From the NCBI GenBank assembly GCA_005406025.1, contig BGZK01000075.1, forward strand, positions 310,001 through 374,000: a stretch of DNA of 64,000 nucleotides, read 5' to 3'. Positions 50,160 to 60,204 of this stretch are shown here, piece by piece. The stretch is from Eumeta japonica. Lineage: Eukaryota; Arthropoda; Insecta; Lepidoptera; Psychidae. A program made the translations under genes and the position numbers. Below the pieces are notes generated by a model. The model was not told the origin of the DNA. It saw only the letters and a program-made list of their open reading frames with translations, and searched no databases. Within the stretch, counting starts at the first letter, position 1. Every line of letters starts with the position of its first letter.

Positions 50160-51380
50160 TATTTCAATAAAAAAATGGAACCCTTTGTCGACTTTTATGT
50201 ATAGTAATCATCCGTCATTTGTTCTTACAAATTGGCGGTAAAAAGAAAATTGTTCATCTAATTTCACGTCGAATTTAACGCAAGAAAATTTTCGTGCAAT
50301 GATTTTCTATGAATTTTGTTGCCATTTAATAACAACAACCAGAAAAGTATAACACACTTTTGTTGGCATTCTACGTTGAAGCTCCAGTCCTTGCCACTGT
50401 TTATAACTGATTGAACTATTTCAAACGCGGTCGCATTAAGCTGACTAACGATTTGTTTGAAGGACGTTCGTGAAAGACAAATTGGTACTGTACGGCTCAT
50501 GATAGAAACTGACAAAAAAACGACCTATCAGCAGATTTGGAAGCTTAATCGTGGCGCTTATAAGATGACATCGGTACGAGTCAAATGCACAAAATTGTTC
50601 GTAAGCATTTAGCGATCAGGAAGCTATGTACTCTGTGGATAGTTCATAATTTGACTAATTCTTAAAAAACTCCATCATATTAATTAGTGTCGCGAAATGA
50701 TGCAAAGATTTGTCGGTGATGACTCAAACGCTGTATACGATATAGTTACAAGTAACGAAAAATGGATTTACTTTTACGGTACCGAAACCAAAAGATAGTC
50801 TGCTCAGTGGGTGTTTCCTTTCAAAGAATTGCTTACTAAAGTACAATGAGGTCAAGGTGTCGGAAGAAAGATGCTGGCCTCTTACTTCGGAATGACAGGT
50901 CATTACACAAGAACTCTTTTAGAAAATAAAAAAAAAACAGTCATTTCAGACTTGTATACTAGTCTATAGTCTATAATCTAACTAAAGTATAATCGTGTGC
51001 CTCTTGCTTTGGAAAAAATTCCAGAAAAACAATCTTGCAGTAAGATTCTCCTTCATCATAACGACGCCTTATCACATTATACCGCTAGACAAACAACTGA
51101 TAATTTGGTGACGTTAGGTATAGAAATATTGGTTCACCCGCTTACAGCTCCAACTTCACACCATGCGATTTTTATTTATTTCCCAAAATGAAAGAAAAAA
51201 CTTCGAGGAAAGTGATTTACGGGCGCCGAGGAAGCGGTGGCTTCATATGAAAAGGCCGTTAAAGCGACCCCTAAATTCGAGTAGGCAAAGTGTTTCTCTT
51301 ACTACCATTGAATGCAGCGATATATTGATCTCGATCGACACTATTTTGAAAAACATAATAGTAAAAATAACTTGCTAGTT
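50160..51380 (+). pseudogene. degenerate mariner transposon (Tc1/mariner transposase remnant)
   Basis: Across several frameshifts the plus strand encodes a mariner-type transposase. The N-terminal helix ENFRAMIFYEF is at about 50284; FKRGR-like and REG-like helix-turn-helix words follow near 50420. WCREMMQRFVGDDSNAVYDI appears at about 50685-50745, then KWIYFYGTETK, QWVFPFKEL and MLASYFGMTGHY. ILLHHNDALSHYTARQTTD is at about 51045, and the C-terminal EEAVASYEKA-type block runs to about 51355. The three positions of the DD34D triad read Asn (codons at 50754-50756, 51060-51062 and 51152-51154). With in-frame stops, this makes it inactive. The 5' untranslated part probably begins near 50160. Terminal inverted repeats were not defined. 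Confidence 0.8.
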
Positions 51381-51589
51381 TGCCCAGTTTTTAACTTTCT
51401 AATAACTCTCAGTTTGACCCAAGTATTGTATTTATATATATAATAATGTAATAAATATGGAATATATACTTCTATATAAAGTTATAGCATCTGTCTATAC
51501 AATCAATTTTTTTGAAGAATTTCGTGATACATATTCATTTTATGAATAACTGACCCCAATTCTACCATATTTAAAATTTATAACTGTCT
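51381..51589. other. short AT-rich spacer
   Basis: Possible remainder of the mariner 3' end (TTTGCCCAGTTTTTAACTTT) followed by AT-rich DNA. Nothing else is seen. Confidence 0.4.
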
Positions 51590-51900
51590 GTCTGTCTGTA
51601 TATCTTTTTATAACTTAAGAACGGCTTGATCAATAGTGAAGAAAATTACATGGAATTGTGCACATGATAGACTATGTCTGTTTGTCTGTTAATCTATTTG
51701 TATGTCTTTTTATAACTTGAAAAAGGTTTGACTAATCTTATTGAAAATGGTGTGCAGTTAAAACATTTTAATGCGCATAAGACACTGTTTTTCTTTGTAT
51801 ATGTATTTTATAATTTAGAAACGGTTTGACCGACTTGATAAAAATTAATGTACAGTCGGAACAGATTGTGCAAACGATAGGCTTTCACGTGTGATTGTTC
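51590..51900. repeat. three tandem ~105-bp units beginning CTGTCTGTYTGTCTGT
   Basis: Units start near 51590, 51676 and 51785. Each runs from a TGTCTGT-like head through CTTTTTATAACTTRARAACGG and TTTGACYRAT to a GCACA/GCAGT-like end. This resembles the widespread insect sequence in which a CTGTCTGTCTG run precedes a phrase about an ACCGATTTTGA-like word. A related head, CTGTCTGTTTGTCCGTTCG, is at about 62867-62900. Confidence 0.65.
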
Positions 51901-52024
51901 TTTTTTACATTGGACCAACTTCGAATTGTAAGCTTGACCATGAAATATTTATCGGAAATCAATGAATATTGTACTATTTATAACAACTGAAAATTTAAGT
52001 TGGTTGAGAGGAGAAATTGAATTG

Positions 52025-52345
52025 AGAATGTACTCAAATTCGCCTGTGCCACTTGTTCGCGCCCGGACGGCTTAAGGTGTATCAGTTCGGGGCTAATCTT
52101 ACGCTGACGCTTCGTCCCGAATGTCCAGGCGCTCGAACCGCGATCGTCTAGCGGCATTATATTGTTTTTGTCATGTTTTCACTCCAATGATATTTTATAT
52201 GTAAACTGTATAGATCCGCACCGGCCCGAGGTTTCTGTTGCTTCATTCGTCCGCGTGAACGATACACTTCTGATGATAGACGGCAAGCAAGTAGCGCCGT
52301 CTTCCCCGCCTATACGGCCCGCGTCGCGTCCGTCAGTTATCTATG
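52025..52345. promoter_or_regulatory. GC-raised block, candidate cis-regulatory module
   Basis: CpG-rich words cluster at 52040-52150 and 52215-52340 (CGTCTTCCCCGCCTATACGG), ending at an AT microsatellite. The open frame 52162-52398 runs into that microsatellite and has no domain. A regulatory role is inferred from composition. Confidence 0.22.
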
Positions 52346-52366
52346 GTCTAGGGGAGACAAATTACA

Positions 52367-52391
<25 letters not shown>
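52367..52391. repeat. AT dinucleotide microsatellite
   Basis: About twelve perfect AT units. Confidence 0.95.
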
Positions 52392-52398
<7 letters not shown>

Positions 52399-52499
52399 AA
52401 GGAAAAATGGCGTAAACACGGCTGAATCTAAAAGAATAATGTAACGAACAAACAAACAAAATGATTTTTGAATTTATAATTATACAAAAAATAAAAAAG

Positions 52500-52605
52500 G
52501 CGACGTTAACTCAGTAGTTAACAGCTAATCAAACTCTATACCTTCTAATAACAAGGTATAGAGTTTGATTCTAACCACGACAGAATGGACCGATGTGTCT
52601 TTAAG
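52500..52605 (+). mobile_element. tRNA-derived SINE fragment
   Basis: A box-A-like word, TTAACTCAGTAGTTAAC (about 52505), and a box-B-like word, GAGTTTGATTCTAACC (52561-52576), are spaced as in a tRNA-derived polymerase III promoter. Between them a perfect 15-bp hairpin (52530-52544 with 52553-52567) includes part of box B. The phrase GTTTGATTCTAACCACGA is almost identical to GTTTGATTCTGACCACGA at about 63922, indicating one SINE family. Confidence 0.5.
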
Positions 52606-54035
52606 TTAAATATAATTAAATAAATGACTCCGGAAAACACATCAAGCTATCGGTTCCAGACTGTATCGTTGCATAGAGGGACGATTGAAAAACCTGACAC
52701 GAAAATAGTTTTAATACATGCATACATTCATACATTCATTATAATACTATCTCGATTATGGGCACTATCGGCGCGCATATGGAGCATGTGCTCTCGTCCC
52801 ATGAATGGACCTCCCTCCCCTCCCCCCAGTCGATACATTCCCGCCTCCCATTGTTTCGGCGATAAAATTATCATAATTTCTCCGCAAATCAAAAGCATTC
52901 GGATATCGAAGAGTGCTTATTAAATTCAATCAATGGCTCGGATTGACAAGTCTTGAGTTAAGTTGAGCCCGAAGTGACTCATTCAGCTGAGTTTTTGTTT
53001 GATCATTATTTTTATTAGCTATTGTAGAATTAGGTATATTTTTTTCATTTATTTAATATTACTTTAATCTTGGAGAGTATTTAAAAAAAATAAGAGTTTA
53101 ATATGTAAAAAAATACGAATAAATAAACTGGTAGCCTACAATTTTCACGAAAATGACGTTAAGGGAAAGTGGTGTATGAAATTCGACAAAGTAACAAAAA
53201 ACTTTGTTATAAGCTAGTTTATAATAAATAAATCATATACCCTTTATTGTATAAGCAAATATCTTATTATATAATTTTTCTTAAATACTCTCATGTAATA
53301 TATAGAATTAGAGATTTATTGCTGCAATGAAACAAGAAAAAGGAATGTTTTCTAGTACTCATATGGTTTTTGTATAGTTTAATTCAATTACTCTAGCTCA
53401 TTAACACGTAATTTGCAATAGGCACAAAAACGATAATAGTAGAATGGCAATTCTATTATTATCGAATTACAATGAAAACTGGTAAGTTCGCCACATGAGT
53501 AATCCTCATGGAATCAACTCGTTTTGATTTCCTCGTACTTACCTAAACGTATATTGACGTAAACAACTTACTATGGTTGACCGCAAGTTTGCTTTCATTG
53601 GTATAGGATAAAATTAATCTAATATTAATCAACGAAATTTCAATTCCTGTCCAGCTATGAATTTACTAAGAACTATACTTAAATCAGATTCCCTGTACAG
53701 TTTTTTTTTGTCCGTAACTTCGTCCGTATGTAATTCTATCCTTACGTTAGGTCTAAACTGTACTTTGATGAAAGTTGTAAATTATTTGCATACAGCAGAG
53801 ATATCGAAAGACAGAAATCTACAAATTTTATATAATACTAAAATACTAATCAATCAATCGATTTTACTGAGAGCAATCATCTCAAATTACTAAACAAAGA
53901 AACATATACTTAGTACCAGGTTTTAATGTCCCCTAATGGTGAGATATATCATTCAATCATATCGTTAGACTGAAGGGGACGTACTATACCAAGCATGGAG
54001 TGAGTAGCTTTTAATTTAACTTAAGTTAAAAGGAT
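52606..54035. other. gene-free stretch
   Basis: A mixed-composition patch at 52730-52870 (CCTCCCTCCCCTCCCCCCAG) carries a frame without domain. The rest is AT-rich. At 53914-53990 a weak inverted pair of GTCCCC/GGGGAC lies just before the SINE and may belong to it. Confidence 0.4.
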
Positions 54036-54039
54036 AGAG

Positions 54040-54125
54040 GTCAATTAGCCCGCGGTCAGGAATGAACTCGATACTATCTGGTCTGAAAGCAACTTTATTA
54101 ACCACTGAACCACCACCAAAACATG
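54040..54125 (-). mobile_element. tRNA-derived SINE fragment
   Basis: Read on the minus strand: GGTGGTGGTTCAGTGGTTAA (box A, near-perfect for tRNA) and, about 45 nt later, GAGTTCATTCCTGACCGCG (box B-like). The spacing and the terminal GACC-CG word resemble the SINEs at 52.5 and 63.9 kb. Confidence 0.5.
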
Positions 54126-55224
54126 TTTCGTTTATGAGGCTTATATAACCTTACTCTAGAAGCATATTCGTCAACAACCTCATTATTTCAAATTAATGCC
54201 TTGGATTTTAGCCCTCTACTCTGGTCCTATGCTGAGGCTATAGGCCTGCTAATGACCAGTGGTACCACTTCGATGAGAACGTCAGTTACTGATGGCTTAG
54301 AATGCTTTCAGACGCACGGAGCTATAGTGGTTTAAAGTGGCTTAAGCCAAAAACTCATTGGTCAATTTTCGCCTATGGTCAAATTTGGAACTTGATAACT
54401 TTTGAATTTCAACAACTTACTTGCTATATACTAAACCTCATGTTCTTATTATATACTGGATTCATCAAACTGGTATTTAATGGACCTATAACCCAAAATA
54501 ATTCAATAATCGTACCACTAGATGCACTAGACGTACCACTAGAATAATTTTAGAAGAAATTTCTTATTTATTTGATAAGTGATTTCTAACTTTTAAAATG
54601 GATACTTCTAAACTTGAATTGTGCTACTATGTCCCATAATTAATTGGACATCTTATTTAGAAAATTATACTTAAATGAAATTCAATGAAAATATCAAAAT
54701 ATGTCGAGCTCGCTATAAAAAGGCTTAAGCGAGGCGCCGAGAACAATACCATACATGGACCGTGTCTAAACTCCGAACGCACCATAATATTATCAAGCTA
54801 AATAATATGTGATGGACCGTCCGTTCATGTGTTACATGGCTATTGTTTCGTGTAACCTCATTACTATTCCTACAAAACGCATTGCCGTAATGATCTGATA
54901 CTGATAGCGTATTAAACCAAAACGGATAAGCGGCAACCCAATATTGTATTACAAATTCACTGATTAATTAAAAAAAAATAACACAAGAGACTCGATTGTT
55001 ATAACAGATATATACGAGGGTATATCTGAAAGTCCTTAGGAAATCAAAAATTGAACAAACTTGCAAGTTATTTTGTATGCCTTAACCGGGAGCGTCGGTA
55101 CGAGTATGATAATGCTTCTATTGTCGCTTGAAAATCCCGTCTAAACTGAGTGTGACCACGTCAACTAAAAAACTATTTAACTTTTAAAATTAATTTATTT
55201 TCGATCTCATCACTAATCGATAGG
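54126..55224. other. gene-free stretch
   Basis: The open frame at 54302-54547 has no recognised domain; its end contains a short ACCACTAGA duplication at 54517-54543. An ACGAGGGTATATCTGAAAGTC word at about 55014-55034 looks like a mariner-type terminal repeat and could be the outer end of the minus-strand mariner copy downstream. Confidence 0.35.
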
Positions 55225-55300
55225 GAATAACTGAATTAATAATCACAGCTTAATATAATACCGATTAGCTGTAATTGAATTTTTTAACAGGCAGTTATTC
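55225..55300. repeat. inverted repeat (fold-back), arms GAATAACTG / CAGTTATTC
   Basis: Outer arms GAATAACTG (55225-55233) and CAGTTATTC (55292-55300) and inner arms ATCACAGCT-like / AGCTGTAAT pair around an AT-rich loop. It lies 50 bp from a longer hairpin. Confidence 0.65.
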
Positions 55301-55349
55301 ATGTTTTGATCCGCCATTTCGCTTAAATATCTAAAATAGAGGTTGAGAT

Positions 55350-55461
55350 GAATGTTTTATATTATTACAGCCACCTGTTGGTAATTACAAAAATAAATAA
55401 AGTGTGAAGTTGTTTATTTTTGTAATAGCCAACAGATGGCGGTAGTAATAATAAAACATTC
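55350..55461. repeat. long hairpin (two ~52-bp arms, 8-nt loop), MITE-like
   Basis: GAATGTTTTATATTATTAC ... CCACCTGTTGG ... TACAAAAATAAATAAA on the left is mirrored by TTTATTTTTGTAATAGCCAACAGATGGCGG ... AATAAAACATTC on the right. Only a few mismatches break the pairing, and the loop is GTGTGAAG-like. Transcribed, it would give a stem long enough for Dicer. CCAACAGATGGCG is a word often found in lepidopteran repeats. Confidence 0.8.
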
Positions 55462-55679
55462 TCGTTAAAAGTGAAAAAAAAATCATGCTTTAAACTACAC
55501 ATATTATTTTATATTATGATGTCTAATAAATATTAAAAAATTACCTATCCTTTTTTCGATTCAAGTTTAGTATAAAACTATTTGAAAATCAAAAATTAAA
55601 AAGAGGATTTTTGGTCTAAAAATCTTCTTTTTTGATCTTTGATAAATCTTATATGTTATCATAAACCTCTAATTTAAAT

Positions 55680-56590
55680 AACATACGTATGGCACGAGCG
55701 CTTAAGGCATGCACGTTTGAACCACCGAAAGAAACACTTTCCCCATTCTAACTTAGGGGTTGTTTCGACGGCCTTCTCATATGCAGCCACTGCTTCATCA
55801 GCGTTCGTTAACCACATTCCTCGAAGCTTTTCTTTTAATACAGGAAATAAATAAAAATTACATGGTGTGAAGTCGGGGTTGTAAGGCGAGTGAGCCAGTA
55901 TTTTTATACCTAACTTCAGCCTCGGACCTACGATTTATTCGAACCGGGGCACTAACTTGAAGTGGCGCCCCTCTCGTGTTTGAGATAAGCTGTTAAAAAA
56001 AAACTTCATAAATTGGATTTTTTTATGATTAGAATTATTAATTTAATTATTTATAAAATTTTATTTATAAAATTCATAAATTTATGAAATTAAAAATGCC
56101 AACGATATGCTGTATTGCAGCTGCTCGCAGCTCATTTCTGAATTAACCCTAAGACGTGTTCAAATACCAACTGGGCGTTTTAAAATCAAATGAATAATTG
56201 ATAGAACAACTTGCGTTAAGATACTAGGCACTTTGTCAAGCAAGTTTTTTCCAACGATATTAAATTATGATTTTGGCGCCTTCTGAAACTGCCTTCCGGG
56301 ACGGGTGCCCCGGTTTCACTCCCCACCGATCCAGGGCTGTCTAATATTCCCAAATAGTTAGTTGTACGTCTGGCAGCATGTGGTGAGGTGTTGTCAAAAT
56401 GAAGTAAAATCCTATTACAAGGTCGTTTTTCCCGAATTTTTTCCAAAACAAGAGTCAAACGGCTGTTAGTATACTCATTTGCAGTTTCTTTTTAATCTTT
56501 TTAAACAGTTTTTGCATTATGACCTATTATTTCCAAGAAAGAGGCCACCACCTTTTTTCCGATTCTCGGATATTGTTTTACTTTAATAGG
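55680..56590 (-). pseudogene. degenerate mariner transposase, interrupted by an inserted element
   Basis: On the minus strand, 56590 to about 56350 encodes VVASFL-like, then LEKIREKRPCNRILLHFDNT and SPHAARRTTNYL, containing the second catalytic Asp (HFDN). The frame is then broken by foreign DNA (about 55920-56350). It resumes with LGIKILAHSPYNPDFTPC, which has the third catalytic Asp, and continues NFYLFPVLKEKLRG, NADEAVAAYEKAVETTPK and GKCFFRWFKR to about 55690. The N-terminal third with the first Asp is absent above 56590. It is closely related in wording to the mariner at 50.2-51.4 kb but less mutated at the active site. Dead by truncation and insertion. Confidence 0.75.
55920..56350. mobile_element. 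~430-bp insertion within the mariner transposase, ends share AACCGGGGCAC inverted
   Basis: The interruption begins and ends near GC-rich words that are inverted copies: GAACCGGGGCAC at 55941-55952 and GTGCCCCGGTTTC at 56305-56317. Each is followed inward by GGCGCC (55964 and 56275 region). The centre is AT-rich. This pattern fits a small non-autonomous DNA transposon nested in the mariner. Exact ends and target-site duplication could not be fixed. Confidence 0.5.
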
Positions 56591-56673
56591 CAACTAGGGC
56601 TAAATCTGATAAGTGTATCTAGTCTTTCTTTTTGTCTTTCTGTATGTACATATTTAAAAAAATGTTTTTATTG

Positions 56674-57621
56674 CTTTAAAGCATATATGGACAACAATCG
56701 GCCTACGGGCCACATCCGGCTCGCAGTAAGATTTATCCGGCCCGCGAGGCATTTTGAAAAATCTAATAAAAAATATTACAAGTCTTACTCATACTCACGG
56801 AATCAAGTGAGCGAGCAAGCCGAGCGGCAGCAATCATCAAACAGTGGGGCGGCAAATCTCAACGCCTCTGATCATGTCACCACGCTCTCTGCATATGAAA
56901 ATATTACTTATGCTTAATACGCTGAAGACCTCAAGTTACTGTCGGAGCAATTTTCGAACAGATTTTGCGATTTCAAAAACATGAAAGATTGTTTCAATTT
57001 ATTTGCTACTCCAACAAAAATTAATGAAAAAAATGCTCCAATACACTTGCAAAGGAGTTGATCGAGATTCAAGAAAACTCACTCCTAAAATCTAAATTTG
57101 AAGACGTGGAATTGTGCGATTTCTACAGAAAATACTTTGAAGAAAACCATTTTCCGCAGCTTAGAAAATTAGTAAAAAGATTAATTTGTGCGTTTGGTAG
57201 CGCTTACAAACGAGAACAGTTCTTTTCAATGATGATAGTTAATAAATCAAAACATCGTACAAGGCTGACTGACGATAATTTGGAAAATTCTTTACGTCTT
57301 TGTATCGGTGGAGTTAATCCAAACATCGATGGATTAGTTTCCCAAATTGAAGCTCAAGTGTCTGATTGATTTCGGTGTCGCTATTTAACTCTCGTAGTTT
57401 GTAGTAATTTCAAAAAAATTTACGATTTAATTATAATGTTTTGTTGTTTTATTAAATTTTATTATAATAACTTTGTCGTATTATTTCATGTTTGATATCT
57501 ATCGTTAAAAATTATGAACACTACTTTAAAATGCACTACTTTTGAACGCGGCTCGCGAACGTATTTGTACACTAAAGTTTGGCCCACAACATGTCAAAGG
57601 TTGCTCGTACCTGCTTTAAAG
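56674..57621 (+). mobile_element. internally deleted hAT element with 8-bp target-site duplication
   Basis: CTTTAAAG occurs at 56674-56681 and again at 57614-57621, fitting the 8-bp duplication of hAT elements. The intervening 932 bp starts CATATATGGACAACAATCGG and ends, inverted, CAGGTACGAGCAACCTTTGA: imperfect terminal repeats beginning CA. Near both ends are the CGGCCCGCGAG / CGGCTCGCGAA words typical of one hAT group. The coding part is a C-terminal hAT remnant (see separate entry). The loss of most of the transposase makes it non-autonomous. Confidence 0.65.
56920..57369 (+). pseudogene. C-terminal fragment of a hAT transposase (ZBED/GTF2IRD2-like)
   Basis: In one frame 56926-57056 gives EDLKLLSEQFSNRFCDFKNM and a following FNLFATP block. 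After a one-base shift, 57058-57369 gives 103 residues: LIEIQENSLLKSKFEDV-like start, FYRKYFEENHFPQLRKLVKR, then FGSAYKREQFFSMMIVNKSK and HRTRLTDDNLENSLRLCI. The (S/T)-x-Y-x-(C/R)-E-(Q/x)-x-FS-x-(M/L) and K-x-x-x-R-(S/T)-R-L-(T/S)-D-x-x-L words are the hAT C-terminal dimerisation region. The catalytic aspartates upstream are not present. It ends at a natural stop. The resemblance is to the hAT group that also gave rise to ZBED-like and GTF2IRD2-like host genes. Confidence 0.75.
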
Positions 57622-58311
57622 GGAGAAACGGATATATCGTGATGTCAATTATCTTCAACCATTCTTCTTAATTCGGCGGTAATAAAGGGAATAAAGAAAT
57701 CGAAAAATTTATGCTTTCTTTTAAAATGATCACAAACGTAAGAAGACGACAATAGTTCAGTAATGAGAAATGTATACTACTTGAGAAATAAAAATAGATA
57801 AAGATAACTTGGTTACAAGAAAGATATATAGATTGGAATTCTCTATGTTGGCCGTTAAACAAAGTCAGAAAAGCATGGCAATGCACCTATTTATTTTATT
57901 AATTAGCCATAACATTGTGTATATATAATTACTGCACTTAGAACAATATCTATATTATGAGTATCGGTGCAACAGCATTGACAAATACGTGACGTGGGAT
58001 CAATAATTGGGAAACTTACACTTCGTCTTAATATCACATCATCTCTCAATCTCATTTCACATCGAAGAGTTTGGATTTTAAGCTTACCACACTAGAATGT
58101 TGCTACCTAATCTGTATGTAAAGTCGTGATGAGCTCCTTGATTGACCGACGAACGTGTTCTCCTGGACAAGGAGTAATATGTTTTAATATGACCACGACC
58201 AAATAGAAAGATTGTAAATCGTCCGGCTTTTCGGGCTATTTATATACAAGGAAGAAAGTCGAATAGCTGTTAGAACAAAATTCAAGGAAATTGGAATATT
58301 AACTTTAATAT
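57622..58311. other. AT-rich gene-free stretch
   Basis: No supported gene. The open frame at 57668-57886 (-) has no domain. A mixed-composition patch lies at about 58120-58230. Confidence 0.45.
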
Positions 58312-58362
58312 CTCAGCTTGTATACGGAAATCAAATATATTGATTTTCATATACGAGCTGAG
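58312..58362. repeat. hairpin with 22-bp arms and short loop
   Basis: CTCAGCTTGTATACGGAAATCA and TGATTTTCATATACGAGCTGAG pair with three differences, two of which would be G-U pairs in RNA. The loop is about 7 nt. Its size is below that of a typical insect pre-miRNA. Confidence 0.75.
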
Positions 58363-58404
58363 GCGTTCAGTGTTCGCGTCTTCAATAAGATTTTAGATAT
58401 TTAA

Positions 58405-58486
58405 TTTAATAATGATCAAAAATTTATGTCTTTACATCCAAATAATTTTAGATGCAAAAAAATTTAAGATTCTGATCATTATTAAA
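58405..58486. repeat. fold-back with 14-bp perfect terminal arms
   Basis: TTTAATAATGATCA (58405-58418) and TGATCATTATTAAA (58473-58486) are exact complements; AAATTT words pair inside. It is only about 40 bp from the preceding hairpin. Confidence 0.75.
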
Positions 58487-59563
58487 GAAAATACTTGACG
58501 AGTAAGGGTACTTCAGCATTTTCGAATACTTACAGGACAAATATCCACGGATATAACCAGCTCGACTTCTGGCAAGTCTGTTTCTTTCCGTAAAACTTTT
58601 ATATTTCATTGAAATTGTACATTATTAAATTTGAGAAGATTGATACATTTTAAAAACATTGTCGCGTATTTCAAATGTTTAATATATGTACCTGCATATT
58701 TATTTCATAAGTTACTACCTTTGAAATAAATGTGTCAAATTAAAAAAAAAGTCAGTTGCTCTTTTATAATGCTGTTGTAAATATCTGACGTTATGAGGCT
58801 AATATAATAAAAGGTATCGTTGTACAAAATATTATTCGTAATATACAACAGGCAATTTTCTCACACAATAGCCACGACACCGCGATGAAGTTTAACACCG
58901 TGGGAGTAAAACTATTGAATTGGATAAGGCAAAACCGACTCAATCTTTAAGATTATACGGCTCAATGTCAGGAATGCGCACCGCAGACCTACATCCTTTA
59001 CATAAATTCGTTCTCTAAAGACCGGTAGCTCTGACAATGAGCGATCAGTCATCGTATTTGATAGCCAGTCGGGCAGCAATGTATATAAAACGCCTCGGGA
59101 TATTTTATGTTCATGCATTTTCTTTTATTTAGATGCAGATATGTACAGCATGTTTTACAATACACGTTAGATTCGAGTTCATCCATACATATTTACAATA
59201 GGCGAGTGTAGAGCTAGGGTAAGTTTTCTAACATGGAAATTTAATACAAAAAATATACTAAGAAAATTTTTCGTATTTATTGGTTTACATGTTTAAGTAA
59301 CTTTTCCCAAATTTTCATATTTGAAATATAAAATCCGGACGAGAAAATTTATGTCGAAGAAATGGGGTTATCAGCTCTTATCAACTATGGAGTAGATGAT
59401 GTATTTTTTTTTCAACATTGAAGGAAGTAAATGATATAGGTCAAGATCAAATACCGACTTCTATATTGTGACAAATATTACCGGATTATTGGAGTTGTAT
59501 GTTAACAACTTATAGATGTGAAATGTGAAAACCAGACCGTATTGAATGAACATTGGCACTAGA
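58487..59563. other. gene-free stretch
   Basis: AT-rich with a mixed-composition block at about 58890-59110. Its minus-strand frame (68 aa) is not recognised and may be an old transposon piece. No RNA gene is seen. Confidence 0.4.
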
Positions 59564-60204
59564 GCCATACTAAAGAGGGAGTCACTTTGCATAGCTCGCT
59601 GTACCAATCAAGCTAGAGCTATACTAAAGAGGGAGCCATTTTTCATAGCTCGCTGTACCAGTCAAGCTAGAGCTATACTAAAGAGGGTGCCATTTTTCAT
59701 AGCTCGCTGTACCAGTCAAGCTAGAGCTATACTAAAGAGGGAGCCATTTTTCATAGCTCGCTGTACCAGTCAAGCTAGAGCTATACTAAAGACGGAGCCA
59801 TTTTTCATAGCTCGCTGTACCAGTCAAGCTAGAGCTATACTAAAGAGGGAGCCATTTTCCATAGCTCGCTGTACCAGTCAAGCTAGAGCTATACTAAAGA
59901 GGGAGCCATTTTCCATAGCTCGCTGTACCAGTCAAGCTAGAGCTATACTAAAGAGGGAGCCATTTTCATAGCTCGCTGTACCAGTCAAGCTAGAGCTATA
60001 CCAAAGAGGGAGCCATTTTCATAGCTCGCTGTACCAGTCAAGCTAGAGCTATACTAAAGAGGGAGCCATTTTTCATAGCTCGCTGTACCAGTCAAGCTAG
60101 AGCTATACTAAAGAGGGAGCCATTTTTCATAGCTCGCTGTACCAGTCAAGCTAGAGCTATACTAAAGAGGGAGCCATTTTTCATAGCTCGCTGTACCAGT
60201 CAAG
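59564..60204. repeat. 54-bp minisatellite, 12 copies
   Basis: The unit is GCTATACTAAAGAGGGAGCC-ATTTTTCATAGCTCGCTGTACC-AGTCAAGCTAGA (54 bp). Eleven full units and a 49-bp partial one are nearly identical. Unit 1 is the most diverged; units 8 and 9 each lack one T of the T run; units 6 and 7 have TTTTCC. Because 54 is a multiple of three, a plus-strand frame stays open through seven units (59546-59971) as an 18-residue repeat (ARAILKREPFFIARCTSQ). The two single-base losses then break the frame, so it is unlikely to be a real protein. Confidence 0.97.

Noticed and set aside
52560..52580. functional tRNA gene
   Set aside because: Box A and B words are present but the cloverleaf arms and acceptor stem are not, so a SINE relic explains it better.
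58312..58362. microRNA precursor
   Set aside because: The stem is only 22 bp with a short loop and no flanking lower stem, so it is too small for a typical insect pre-miRNA.
59546..59971. 141-aa protein with 18-residue repeats
   Set aside because: It is the translation of a 54-bp minisatellite. Later units shift frame, and there is no conserved start region or stop context.
59564..60204. CRISPR array
   Set aside because: Repeats are directly adjacent with no variable spacers, and the window is eukaryotic.
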